From NCBI GenBank assembly GCA_021234155.1, contig JAJEKV010000059.1, positions 4,639,228-4,703,227 of the forward strand: a DNA stretch of 64,000 bases, read 5' to 3'. The DNA is from Isoetes taiwanensis. Its lineage: Eukaryota > Streptophyta > Lycopodiopsida > Isoetales > Isoetaceae. Shown here in pieces: positions 20,058 through 30,959 of this stretch. Below the pieces are notes generated by a model that worked only from the letters and a program-made list of their open reading frames with translations, was not told the origin of the DNA and ran no database searches. Positions within the stretch are counted from its first letter, which is position 1. Each line of letters starts with the position of its first letter. Both the position numbers and the translations under genes were made by a program.

Positions 20058-21580
20058 AGGGAACTACCTGGATAGAATAAGCAAAAACCAGCTTACATTT
20101 ATCTATACAATTTAAGATTCTACTGATATAGGTGGTAGAATCTGCACATGCCTCCTTAAGAAATATTATGTGCAATAAGAACTTAAAACACATATCATAC
20201 TCTATGTATCTGCTCAAACCAATGTCAAGGTCCAAGTTTATTTACCAGCTCTAGAAGTAAGAAACTAGAAGTTCCTATTTAGCATATCAAATGCATTCTC
20301 TGCAAATTTTTAGAAGATTGAATCAAATAATATCTCATAAAAACCTGAATGATTTCTGGAAGTTGTGAATGACTTCAGTAGCTGCAAAGTTCTCCAGGCG
20401 TTTTGACCAGGAACAAGGTTTAAAATGAAACGCACTTATTTAAGAAGTGCGTTTGAAAGATTCCTTCTAAAAATTTACAAAATTCTAAAATACCCCTAAA
20501 AAGGACTCTTTTACTATCTTGTGTCTAAAGATTTATAAAACTGCTCATGAAAACAGACATTTTAGGAAGACTTAACATTAAGGAGAAGAACAACAAAGAA
20601 AAATATCTCATTTTAGAGGGGAAAAGGACCACTACGAAAACCAAAGATTTATTATGGGGCAAACTCATATGAAAAAATTAGACGCTTTTGTATCTTATCC
20701 CTTAGAACGTTTATATTGGCCGTTATAGAAGACAAAAAATTTGTTATTTCACAACCATTTTGGCTAAACATCCTAATTGACCTTAAAAGACATTGGGAGA
20801 CAGTTGAACAAACTGCTTGAATGAAAAATTATTGTTTTTGCATCATATGGTGTTACAAATGGTAATACATCCACGAAATCATGCATATAGTTGAAGTTCC
20901 AACTGACGATGCCATATAAATTTATACTGAGGAAACAGAAGTTGAAGTAGTGAAGCTCTGTGATTACATGGCCTTCTTTGTTGTTCTCGGAGATGTATTC
21001 ATCATGTCTTTGGGCTTGCACAATACCAATCCACAATATAGTGTTGTTGAGAAGATAGTCAAGCTCCTTGTCAATGTTGAGAGTCTTCAGCACAATTCCA
21101 TCATCTGTAGCAGTGGGCGTCACTGCACATTTCTCCACAGAGAAGTATTTGTCTATCTTGCTTTTTTTTGTCTGTTTGCAAAGAAATAGGTAAACTTTTG
21201 AGGGGTTGCTACTCCTCGCATCCCTATGGACAAACTACGTAGTTTCCTTCTCGTTGAACACATGTGTCTCCATAACATTTTGGGGTCCTTTGCCTTTAGT
21301 AGCAGTTTTTGAGCTGCCTAAAGTGAAGTTAGCATGTGTGTAGAGAAAAAAAAGTAAAAATAACAACAATTTATGCTCTAACATTGCATTACAATGTCAG
21401 AGAATCTAGAACTATTTTAGAACTTTTTGAACTAAAAAACTAAGAAAACTGCATAAAATTATCCCATGAGTGTGTTATTTCAACAGTATTAAGTTGCAAA
21501 AACCTTTGGGAGCAAGAAAGACCCCACAAGATTTTGCACGATATAAACTTATACTCCTGGACTACATATTTTATGTATAT
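20058..21580. other. Unassigned region with one 121-codon open frame
   Basis: A minus-strand frame (20,773-21,138) would encode 121 residues beginning MEKCAVTPTATDDG. I recognise no domain, and the opposite strand is also open for 79 codons, so coding status is doubtful. A short perfect hairpin lies at 20,428-20,454. The rest is AT-rich with no gene. Confidence 0.35.
20428..20454. repeat. Perfect 10-bp stem, 7-base loop
   Basis: AAACGCACTT and its reverse complement AAGTGCGTTT flank ATTTAAG. It could be an excised-element footprint or a small foldback. No T run follows to suggest a terminator. Confidence 0.8.
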
Positions 21581-21628
21581 ATCATTATATATACAAGAAA
21601 TTTATCGCGGCGGCCAAGGCCGCCGCGA
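21581..21628. repeat. TA-repeat end motif followed by GC-rich 24-base palindrome
   Basis: TATATACAAGAAATTTA is followed directly by TCGCGGCGGCC-AA-GGCCGCCGCGA (21,605-21,628), a perfect 11-bp stem with a 2-base loop in otherwise AT-rich DNA. The ACAAGAAATTTA part matches the ends of the repeat copies near 35.68 and 46.47 kb. Confidence 0.75.
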
Positions 21629-21648
21629 ACATTTCTTTTGTCCAACCC

Positions 21649-21748
21649 GATGCAAAAGAACTTTTGAGATAAGTCGAATAGATCTCAGTTCTGCACACGA
21701 TGCAAAAGAACTTTTGAGATAAGTCGAATAGATCTCAGTTTTGCACAT
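21649..21748. repeat. Tandem duplication, 50-bp unit
   Basis: Two units begin GATGCAAAAGAACTTTTGAG at 21,649 and 21,699 and differ at about two positions. Confidence 0.9.
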
Positions 21749-21762
21749 GCTTGAGGTGCGAG

Positions 21763-21850
21763 AGAACATGCAGGAGTTGAACCTGCATTATTGCCGTATG
21801 TTTTGTGCCCAGAGGATAGATAGGTGCTATAACCGACTACCATGGGATTT
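21763..21850 (-). other. tRNA-like sequence (T-arm and D-arm signatures)
   Basis: On the minus strand, GCAGGTTCAACTCCTGC is a perfect T-arm-like hairpin. About 50 bases before it, GTCGGTTATAGCACC resembles a D-arm. A normal anticodon stem and acceptor stem cannot be drawn, so I call it a tRNA-derived remnant and not a gene. Confidence 0.4.
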
Positions 21851-21876
21851 CCATTATTGTGTGTCACGTCTCTTCT

Positions 21877-22190
21877 TTTGGCATCCGATGACAGCCAGTG
21901 GGTTTTGGGCCTAGGTGGGGATTGCCCATTACCGACGGCTTGACCACTAGGCTGTTACCGCGATGGGCATTTATTTTATTTTATTTTTGCATCCGATGAC
22001 AGTCAGTGGGATATGGCTTTTGGATGGGGGTCACCCATTACCAATAGCTTGACCACTAGGCTGTTACCGCGATGGATGTTCTTTTCATTTATTTTTTGCA
22101 TCTAATGACAGTCAGTGGGTTTTGGGCTTTGGATAGGGGTCACCTATTACCAATAGCTTGACCACTAGGCTGGCATCACGATGGCTATTT
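21877..22190. repeat. Three tandem ~110-bp units with A-box-like core
   Basis: Units start at about 21,877, 21,987 and 22,096 with (GC)ATC(C/T)(G/A)ATGACAG(C/T)CAGTGGG and end in TTGACCACTAGGCTG...CGATGG. On the minus strand each holds CCTAGTGGTCAAGC, similar to a tRNA A box. Spacers between units are T-rich. Confidence 0.8.
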
Positions 22191-22444
22191 ATTCTATTCC
22201 TTTGTTGCATTTCTTTTCAATTCCTCAAAGCAAAAAAAAAAATGAATGAGAGGGAATCCCATGGTAATCAGATAGCACGTCATCTATCGTATGGGCAGGG
22301 AAGGGATTTTTTTCTCTTTTTTTTTTCTTTTTTTTTTTGTCTTTGGCATACCTTATCGGAATAACTTTCGAATAGCGTCATCTATAGAAGAGGACTGAAG
22401 AAGTCGTCTATACCTGTCTAAGTAGTCGTCAGAGAAAACACACG

Positions 22445-22476
22445 TTAGCACAATTTGTTCCAGACAATTTGTCTGG
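22445..22476 (-). other. Candidate Helitron 3' terminus: hairpin, 11 nt, CTAA
   Basis: Read on the minus strand, CCAGACAAATTGTCTGG forms an 8-bp stem. AACAAATTGTG and CTAA follow. It lies about 230 bases after the helicase stop codon, on the expected side. Confidence 0.55.
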
Positions 22477-22509
22477 AGATAAGAGGATCATCACATCACA
22501 TGGTACCTG

Positions 22510-22690
22510 TGAAAGGCAAAGAACATACCTTACTTAAAGTTCAACTCCTTGCAGACGATACACTGCTACATCATCTTTTGTAAACTGTACAATACCATAC
22601 ATATGAAAGGCAGAGGACATACCTTACTTGAAGTTTAACTCCTTGCAGACGATACACTGCTACATCATCCTTTGTGAACACTACAAAGAA
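22510..22690. repeat. Tandem ~95-bp duplication in the Helitron 3' region
   Basis: GAAAGGCA(A/G)AG(A/G)ACATACCTTACTT begins two adjacent units at about 22,510 and 22,605, both containing CTCCTTGCAGACGATACACTG. They lie between the helicase stop and the putative 3' hairpin. Confidence 0.85.
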
Positions 22691-22709
22691 GAGCTAAAAA
22701 AGTACCTTA

Positions 22710-23783
22710 TCAACAGAGGAGCTCCTTATAGACGATATTTTTGGTACGCCTCGATGTGTTCTCTGGTGAGAGGAGGATGAGTGCGTCTTCTCTCTTCCGC
22801 ATGCGAGTAAGAGCCGTGTATAACTGGCCATGTGCAAATACATCGGTACGTAGGTCAATGACAACGCGATCCAATGTCAGCCCCTGGCAGCTATTGAAGG
22901 TGGTCGAATAAGATAAACGGAGTGGCAATTGTCGTCTGTGAATGGTCCATGGCCGGTTCTCTGGTTGATAGAAAAAGTCAGTTCTAGAAATCGGGTATGT
23001 ACATGCATCGTCCTCGGATGCCTCGTCTAGTACCTTCACCATGACAAATTTTGCGTGCATTGACACGACCATAACTCTCGCATTTTTTACCAAACCCTTT
23101 TCCATATCCAACCGTTTCATAATGCGGCATATGGCCCCTACTTTAAGCTTCAGCTCATGGTTGGGTATTCCGGAATGTGTGAAGTTATTAAGGAAATCAG
23201 AGGTTGCATAAGGGTGGTCGCGTATGATTTCATCTTGCTCGGTGATGTGGTCATGACTATAATACGATTTGTCAGGACTAAGAACTCTACCAAGAATGCG
23301 ATCATTGAAGCTATCAACACTCTTGTTAATTGTCGACAATGTATTTCGTGTCTTACATGAAATTGGATTTTGCAGTATGTCACATGGATATAAAAATTCA
23401 ATGCTATCTTCTATGCTAGTAGTTATATTAAATATATCTAGTGAGACTGTCGGGTCCTCCCAATTTTCTCCTATGTGATCGACGAAACGCATTAGTTCAG
23501 GGTCAGCTGCGTTACGGATCGGCTCTTCCAATCTCATTACACGAAAAGTTTGCCACAGTGATGAGGATTTTATGGATGCATTATATGTTGCATTTCTCCC
23601 CCCTCCCTTTACAACAGGCGCGACTTGTCTAAAATCTCCAGAAGCAATGAAATGCTTGCCTCCAAAGGGAAGATTGTTCCTGCATAGTCGTTGTAATAGA
23701 TGATGGGTACTTTCTATGACAGCTTTATTGGCCATTGGAAATTCATCCCAGATTATGACCTTAGCTGCAATGAGCAGATCCAT
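22710..23783 (-). pseudogene. Helitron Pif1-type helicase domain (C-terminal part)
   Basis: This 357-codon segment has the Pif1/RecD-like helicase motifs in order: IIWDEFPMAN (Walker B, motif II), SGDFRQVAPVV (motif III), TYPISRTDFF, then NSCQGLTLDRVVIDLR and HGQLYTALTRMRK (motifs V and VI). The helicase unwinds the donor strand during rolling-circle transposition. The P-loop (motif I) lies upstream in another frame near 23,970-23,990 (GKTFLLNCICLL), preceded by FIDG. A frameshift and stops between 23,783 and 24,099 separate the helicase from Rep. The C-terminus looks complete. Confidence 0.9.
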
Positions 23784-24098
23784 TTTGCTCCGTAATCATG
23801 TTCTATCATTGAATGAAGCCCCGCGTTATTTTCTTCTACGGGATTTGGAACAACGAGTGGGCTGTTCGTCCTCCCCCGGTATTGGAGACCCGCTAATCTT
23901 TGTTGCATCGCATGGAAGAACTATACCTTGGTTGCCGCTGTATCAATAGGCATATGCAATTTAGAAGGAATGTTTTACCTCTACGGCCTTTCCATCGATG
24001 AACAAAGGTTGGTTGCTTTTAGGATTCAAGCCATTCCCGAAACTAAACTATATATCTTCCGTTGGTCATTTTTCATTATGCTCGTCATTTGCATTACT

Positions 24099-25712
24099 TC
24101 ATCTAAGTACCGGCCCATGGTCGAAAAAATTTCGCAATTCATGCATGACATCTCTTCCAAGACGGTAGGTCAGTAGTTGGAGACCAAATGACATGATGTT
24201 GGTACTATGTTGTGTTAGAATGTTGTTGATTAAATGAAGGGATTCATTAAAAGCGATTGTTTCATCATTTGGGTACTCGTCTAACAGGTCAACACTCATT
24301 GGTACTTTGAACCTGCTCCATAGCTCAATTGCTGGACCTTGGTCCAACAGTAACATGGCAAAAAGAAACCGCAGCTGTGTGGGACTCAATGATAAGGAAG
24401 TAGCTTCTTCCATCACTAATATAGCCTCGTTATGTGCCGCAAGCAACCCTTCTGCCTCGGCAGCTTGCTGGTACGTTTCATATTGTTGTCCATTAACGAT
24501 TTTTAGCTCATCCCATGTCCTTGCAGGGCGGTGCAGCAAAATTTGTCTCAAGTAGAATGCCTCTCCCACTCGAGGCAATAGCAATCGTATTCTACAAACT
24601 ATTGGCTGCCTCACTCTTTTCTTCACTATATTGGTCACGAATCCTTCTCGTTCTTGTTCTACATAGTTCCCAGGTACGTCTACCAAGGCAGAATTGAACG
24701 CTATCAATGTGTGTTGTTCGTAATATTGAATGTACGTGAACGTATCAAACCTAGCATCTAAAGGACGTAAAAAGTATCGATCTAACAATGATCGTGTGCT
24801 AGACAGTGGTAGATGTAATGGTAGACATTTAACAGCAGGACACTTATTAGTTATATCATAGGACATTGTCCTCCATGCCGCCTCCGTTGCGGATAAATAC
24901 CGTGCCCTCAAGTAATCCTGTATGTCATCCTTGGGAGGTCTTTTAGGAACTTGATCAGATGAAATGTTCTCTGATGACCCATTTATGGTACTCTTCGTTA
25001 CTGATGGTTGACCCGTGACACACTCTCCTTCAGTATTGTTTCTCGACGAGCTTTCTGCAGGTTCTTCATGCTGATTGCTTAATGACGACGGTATGAATGA
25101 CGAATGCCTCTCTTGGGTAACTCGAAAGCTGCCGCTGTCGAATCCTTTATATATGTATCCATAAAGATATGAGAATATATGTACTGTAGATGCTATATCC
25201 ACCATAATGTGGCAATCCAATTCATGGAGCAGGAATGCATTATATGGCACCACCCATACATCATCTATAGTTCTTCTCCTATACTGGACATAACCCTTTG
25301 AGTCGAGATATGTCGTTGGAGTGATATCCTTCGGATATTTGTAGCAACAGGTTGCGCCATCCGGCGAGCATCTATGAGTATGCTTATGAATCATAAATTT
25401 TTGAACTTGCCCTCGAAGGACTGGATCTGCAGGTAATTCGGCGGAGATGATCTCATCGATGCACTCAACAGGTATCTCAGGCTCGGTTCGCAGGACGAGG
25501 TGGGAATGGGGCAATCCACGTTTTTGAAATTCTATGACAGTTATTACATATGATATCTGCTGAAAAAACTTATGAAGGAGCTCTTTTAATCGCTGTAATC
25601 TTCCACGGAAACAACGAACCACAATCATAGGGACATCTGATGCATTCTGTCCAGCTCGGTGCAGGTCCTTTATTTCGTGCCAATCAAGATTTGTCGTCAT
25701 AGTGATAAACAA
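24099..25712 (-). pseudogene. Helitron Rep (Y2 HUH nuclease) domain
   Basis: This 537-codon segment begins in the Helitron helper region (LFITMTTNLDWHEI, RCFRGRLQRL). It then has the HUH motif as EFQKRGLPHSHLVL (near 25,500) and the two-tyrosine motif as YLYGYIYKG (near 25,160; Y and Y+4, then K). The Lys usually found between the tyrosines is Gly here. TCCYKYPKD and VVPYNAFLL are typical neighbours. Rep nicks and transfers the leading strand. The downstream part is the linker to the helicase. The Met start is internal, because the upstream region is out of frame. Confidence 0.9.
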
Positions 25713-25748
25713 AGTTGATGCCCTTTGGCTCTAGATAGAGCTAATGCA

Positions 25749-26186
25749 TCAAAGAACCCGAATGTAACACAATCGTTGGCTTCCTAAAAAGGACGATGGC
25801 AAGACAACGTCAGTTCGGTCGTCATTTTCTCGCTCTGAATAATCCTCGTCATATTGTATTCTTCTATTGCGAAATGCCGGCGTTCTAAAGTAGTTCAATC
25901 GAGCATCCTCGACTCTTGAGTACATATCTACCAAGTATTCCCCACATAGACGACCAAGTTGGATGAATCGGTCTTCATGTAGCAATCTGGTCCTGTACCA
26001 TTGCAATTGTGTAAGACCATGTTCGTTCCCGAGTCCCCAACCAATTGTACCATGCGGGAATATGAGAGGATATTGCAATGGCTCATACATAGGATCAAGT
26101 ATGTTCACAAAGGTTGGTTCACCTTCGTTTCGCACCCAAAAACCAGCTACTCTAGGTGCAATGTCAGCTGTATTGTTAACATCCAC
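25749..26186 (-). pseudogene. Helitron N-terminal helper segment
   Basis: PRVAGFWVRNEGEPTFVNI, then DPLQYPLIFPHGTIGW-like sequence and the tail VVLPSSFLGSQR match the part of Helitron proteins just before Rep (EPLQYPLIFPHG and LPSSFxGSxR are strongly conserved). It overlaps the previous segment in a different frame, so there is a frameshift near 26,200. Another break follows SQR, before the Rep segment at 25,712. Confidence 0.85.
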
Positions 26187-27502
26187 GATAGCTGCGATAT
26201 CATCACTAGCGATTTTGCTCTTTGTACGCTTATATATGCTGGGACGGCAAGATGCATGCTTCCCATCGTTCGAAGGTTTCGAATAAAGGGATTTACTTGA
26301 TCAAGAACTGAACCTACGATACCGATCCATTGAAATGGCACGCTTTGAGCTCGAGCTTGTGTGTACCTCTCTGACTCATCATATATGTACCAATGTATTG
26401 GATGGCCGGTTTCTCCACTAGGGCGTAGTCGATGATATGTTCGTCCTGTTATGGTTACGGATGAAGGAAAATCTAAATCTACAAATTTACCACTTACTCC
26501 AAGTACACTAAAGCAGAATAATCTATTCACCTTTCTTGCTAGTTTTGCAAATTCTGGTATGTTGTAGAGATCATATAGTGCTGCAGGAATAGGAGGCAAT
26601 GGCGGCAATAGCCATCTTCCTTCATTACAACAGAAGCCATTTCTTTCAACATTTAACAATGGAATTTGACAATAAGTGCATCTCTTATTCCATATACACA
26701 TAGCATATGTACGATTTATTGTCAAGTTCATGCGATGTGCACAAGCTCGCCAATGTGCGGAAGGACTTTCTCCTCTAATCATTGGACCTTCTTCATTAGG
26801 TGTGCGCATCGTATTCATGTTTGAGCAGTTTGAGTCCAAAATCTCAAGAGTTTGTGATTGTAGACGACCTTGTTCACGTACTTCTACATTTGAAACTGAG
26901 CAAATAGCCTCTAATTGCTCTTCTCCAACCCGAGTAGAATGCAATATCCTTGCACGTTCTCTTGCTCTTTGCTTAATATTTCTCACAGCCAATGGGTTTT
27001 CAAGCGTTTGAGAGTTTCTAATAGGAGAGACAATAGATGGCTCACCATGGGTTGGCTCCATAATTAATTGATTTAGCTGATGCATATTTTCTTCGGGGTT
27101 TTGAATACGACATTGATTCATACAACTTCTGTTCTCTTCGGCTACATTTCCATCATTTGCAACTAGGGACCGGTTATCTACAATGGAGCTCTCTATAAGT
27201 CTATCCTCAGTTAGCTTTGTATGGCGTTCTTTGTCTATTCGTCGTATCATGTCTCTATCCTCCGCAGATAAGTTTATATAGCGTTCTACTCTTCTACGTC
27301 GTATCCTGTCCCTATCCTCCTCGGATAGGTTCGCGTAGCGTTCTCTTTCTATTTGACGTATATTCTCTCTATCCTCTTCTGGTAAGTTGGCATAACGTTC
27401 CCTTCTTTTAGATTGTATTCTTTGCATACTCTCTTTAGCCAAATCTAAGTTACACTCTTCGATCAAACTATTCAAAGTGGTACTATTATCTTGTTTACCC
27501 AC
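26147..27502 (-). pseudogene. Helitron N-terminal region with RERYANLSEEDR repeats and Cys clusters
   Basis: This 451-codon frame opens with three to four copies of a ~17-residue repeat of the type (R/E)RYANL(S/P)EEDR(D/E)xIR, a charged helical repeat often found at the start of plant Helitron proteins. A further copy lies upstream in 27,565-27,692, where an ATG at 27,692 probably was the real start and a TAG near 27,565 now interrupts. The middle has a candidate zinc-binding cluster (CIWNKRCTYC...CC, near 26,640-26,700), followed by a region like Helitron proteins (HRLRPSGETGHPIHWYIYD). It ends in a frameshift at about 26,200. Confidence 0.8.
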
Positions 27503-28175
27503 GCTTGTACCTATGTGTTTCGTATTTTTCTTCTATTATTCTAGGTCGACGTTGTCTTGCACGCCTCTAGTTCTTTTCTCGTATCCTCTCCCTATCATCC
27601 TCGGTCAAATTTGCATAGCAGCCTCTCTCTCGTGCTCTCTCTCTATATCTCTCAACTAGATCTCTTTGTGCGACTCTATCACTATCATTCATGATTGTTT
27701 ACTTTAGGTAATTCCTATTTGACAGATGGAATATTGAAGTACCAACTCTTGAAGTTAAATAAAAACAATATGGGATAGTAACTCACTTGATACCGCTTTT
27801 GATTGTGTTGTCTTTCCAACACGAAGATATTTTCTGAAGACAAAAAACACAAAGGATTGATGAGAACACGCGTGCATTATAGTGTTAGCTACAATTGAGC
27901 ATAATATGAATGGAATTCAAAATTCTAAACTTTTCTAACATCTCTTATTATGCATCCCTTTCCCCTACTATTTCTCGTTTACATCCACCTTAGACCTCTC
28001 TCTACATCTCCATTTGTGTCGTGAGCATAGAAGAACAACGGAAGGAGGAAGCGAGGGTTGCGAGGGTTGCTCTAGAAAACCCAATCGCGGGGATACCAAG
28101 AAGGCTAGTCAAGTATTAAAAGTAAGTCTTCTATTAAAAATTCTAAAAATTAATCTAGATTTTGCATGAATAGAG

Positions 28176-30420
28176 AAATGCAAACTTAGGCACTCAAGCA
28201 AAGACCATGGACTTTTAAGGATTGAATTTTGATTTTGGTTGTCTTTATTGTGATCATTTTTTTTTTTTGGCAATATCGTATCTTAAATCTACTCGACCGA
28301 CTAAATGATTGCATGGTGCAACATTATATTCCAAAAACTATTATCTTAAACCATATTCACTAAATTTTAATATAATTGTTTCAAGACAACGTCTTTGGAA
28401 TTAATCAAATGGCCAAGCTTAATAATGCATATGACATCGAGGAGAAATCCTAGCCATCCATTTGTTTTGGGAAAATTCAAGGAAGGTGTAATTTTTGGGG
28501 GCATTCGATCTATGCCCTTCAAGTTAGGGCATTTAATCTAAACCGTTATTTAAAAAGTCTAACCATTATTAATCTTATTAATGCAATCTTATTAATGCCA
28601 ACTATGATGTGGCAAATAGTATATAGTATTCAAGAGCATTTAATTTTGGAGGCTTAAGTCTTAGGGTCGCCGGATCTCCATGTGAGCATTTATGGGAATA
28701 CATGGGGCATAACCCACATCCGAAAGCAATGGGTCCGATTTGAGGGGCAGTGAAATTATAGTCGCCGGATGGGTGATAAAGAAAGATGGCAAAATGGAGC
28801 ATGCTATCTTAGCCGTTGAAACTAGGGCATATAATCTAGACCGATTGATTAATAAGCCCATATTAAATTTGTGGGATGAGGTGGCAAGACGCCTTTTATT
28901 TCTCAAAATTGGCGACTGCTTGGTGGCGCGAGAGCGTTGTTGATCTTTGCCGCCATAGCTACTTGCCGCCATGGCGAGCATTCATTTTTGGCATCAAAGA
29001 GCGCATAAGGGGGAGGGATGAAGGTCCGGCTTCTACAAATTTTCCATATCTTGGGTTATTGCTTTTGCATAGGTGCCGAAGTGGAAATCGGGACCAAGGG
29101 GAAGTTTGTGGAGATGGATTGAAGCGGAAGCAGAGAAATGGGAAGTTTAAACAAGCAACTGTTCAATGCAAAGACACTAGCGAAAACATGTCGGTGGGCT
29201 AATTGAGCTCTATGGGACAAAATTTCTGTGTTGGAATTAGAATCTAGAGGGTTACCACCTCGGGGTTTTCGTGCATTTCGGTACAACACGTTTTCTTTCA
29301 AGATTCATCTCCACGCAATAGTAGCGGACCACCGAAGGCTCCTTTTGGTGCCAACATCGCCCTTTGAATCGGCATTACTACTTTGAGAGGCGCAAAGGCA
29401 TGGTTTTTCATTCGACTTTATATCAGCGGGTAGAGAAAACTATATTCATCCTCTTGATTACATTCCACTAATATGTTTACTTGCATTTCTAAAGAGACCC
29501 AAGATGGAGTCGCCAGTCCTTCAAGGACACAGGCATCTGCGATGAGCTAATCCCACTCTTGTCCAAGCTCGAGGCCATACCCTTTGGCTTTGTAGTTAGG
29601 GTATTCTATGGGCTTTCTTTCACGGCGTGCGGTTCGAGAGAAATCCAGGTCTGATTTCTACCACAGTGAAGAAACGGGATGGATCATTCGGAGATAGCAG
29701 AGGATCGAGAAGAATTAGCTTAGAAACAGGGGATTTAGGGCTAGAAAAGGGGATCGACCTCTGAATCAAAGGAGCAGGGGCTAGAAGCGGGATTAGAGCT
29801 TACGCATCATATCGAATCTTCTCTTACGCATCATGGGTGGGTGTTAAAAAGCAGAGCATTTTGCGTAAGGCTATTTTCCGGGTTCAAATCCCGGAATGTT
29901 TGAGAGAAAAACTAGAGGAAAGCGGATTTAAAACTCTGTTTGCATCACGCGTGCTCTTCTTTCACAAAAAAAAAATAGGTAGCGGTCGGATCAAGCTGAA
30001 GGCAGAGGGTATATCTTGGATTGATGCAAGAAAACTTACGGATAGATGCAAGAAAACAGATAGATGCACAAAAACTTACAAAACTTACACACCGGACTGA
30101 TGCACGAGCAAACCGCACGCTTTTTTAGAATTTTTCGGTTATAGGTGATCTCGAAGTTATATCAAAGGCCAAGGCCAAATAACCGGACACGAAGCACGCA
30201 GACTATCCACCGCCATAGTTTGTGGACAGGGATTATACACCGCCATAGCATAGCTTATATAGCTTGTGGACACGACTAGACGGAGTTCGACGGATTAAAT
30301 AAGGCTATACAAAAAACGTGGCAACAAAACCAACAAATCGATTGCGGCGCAGAAAAAATACCCACGACAAAAACAGAAAATAGAAATTTGTAACTCACTT
30401 ATATATGTGTAGATAAACAC
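28176..30420. other. Unassigned region, no gene seen
   Basis: AT-rich sequence with short open frames and no recognised domain. At 29,870-29,905, CCGGGTTCAAATCCCGG is a perfect T-arm-like hairpin, but no tRNA can be folded around it. Sentence-like repeats of the AGCCGTTGAATC kind, common in plant low-copy repeats, occur around 28,440-28,860. Confidence 0.45.
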
Positions 30421-30800
30421 ACTTTGATGTGTGGGACACATCGGTTGCTCCTTTCCATCTCGGCCGTCGAATTTTAGGGGTTAAATCTCAGCCACATATT
30501 TACATATTTAGATGTGTGTACATGCATGGGCATGCATGGGGGCATGCACCCCATCTGTGAACCGTCGGATCAAAGGGGAAGGCGAAATCCTAGCCTTTGA
30601 TTTTTGTAAGGAAGGTGCAAGGAAGGTTCCTAAAAAGTGATTTGGTGTAGCAGATCTTAGCCGTTAAATCAAAAGGTTAAGATAAATCCTAGCCATTAAG
30701 TTTTTATATTAAATTACATTTTTTCTTTTAAATGAGGTGAGGTGGCAGCCTCATTAATAAAAATGTAGTGAGGTGGCAAAGCATTTATTGGATGGACTTT
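30420..30800. repeat. Dispersed repeat, inverted partner at 40.1-40.3 kb
   Basis: GCATGCATGGGGGCATGCACCCCATC...ACCGTCGGATCAA and the GAGGTGGCA...TCATTAATAA segments recur inverted at about 40,080-40,280. Divergence is moderate. The pair brackets the 30.8-40 kb repeat-rich block. Confidence 0.7.
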
Positions 30801-30959
30801 CTAAGAAACTTCCTTTTTCTTAATCGCATTCAAAAGCACAGAACTTGGCGCTAGAGGGCCGGATTAAGGTGGGACCCATGCCATTGGATTCCTCTCGTCG
30901 AGACCTTTCCAATGAGTAGTGCTTTGACACCGTTCCGTCATAGTTGGAGCCAAGTTGAT

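Larger units (their letters stand above)
22445..28175 (-). mobile_element. Helitron, near full length but broken
   Basis: This rolling-circle transposon is on the minus strand, with a RepHel protein spread over 22,710-27,692 in several frames. Its candidate 3' end is a 17-base palindrome (22,460-22,476, CCAGACAA-T-TTGTCTGG on the plus strand), then 11 bases, then CTAA on the minus strand (22,445-22,448), the standard hairpin plus CTRR arrangement. The base after CTAA is C and not the usual T. The 5' end near 28,175 (TCTCTATTCATG on the minus strand) is only a guess. Frameshifts in the N-terminal region, before the Rep domain and in the helicase P-loop make it non-autonomous. Confidence 0.75.

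Noticed and set aside
21605-21628. Helitron 3' hairpin at the GC-rich palindrome
   Set aside because: No CTRR follows at the right spacing on either strand; the 22,460 hairpin with CTAA is a better candidate.
21763-21850. Functional tRNA gene
   Set aside because: Only T-arm and partial D-arm signatures; no acceptor or anticodon stem. The same applies to 29,870-29,905 and 48,295-48,352.
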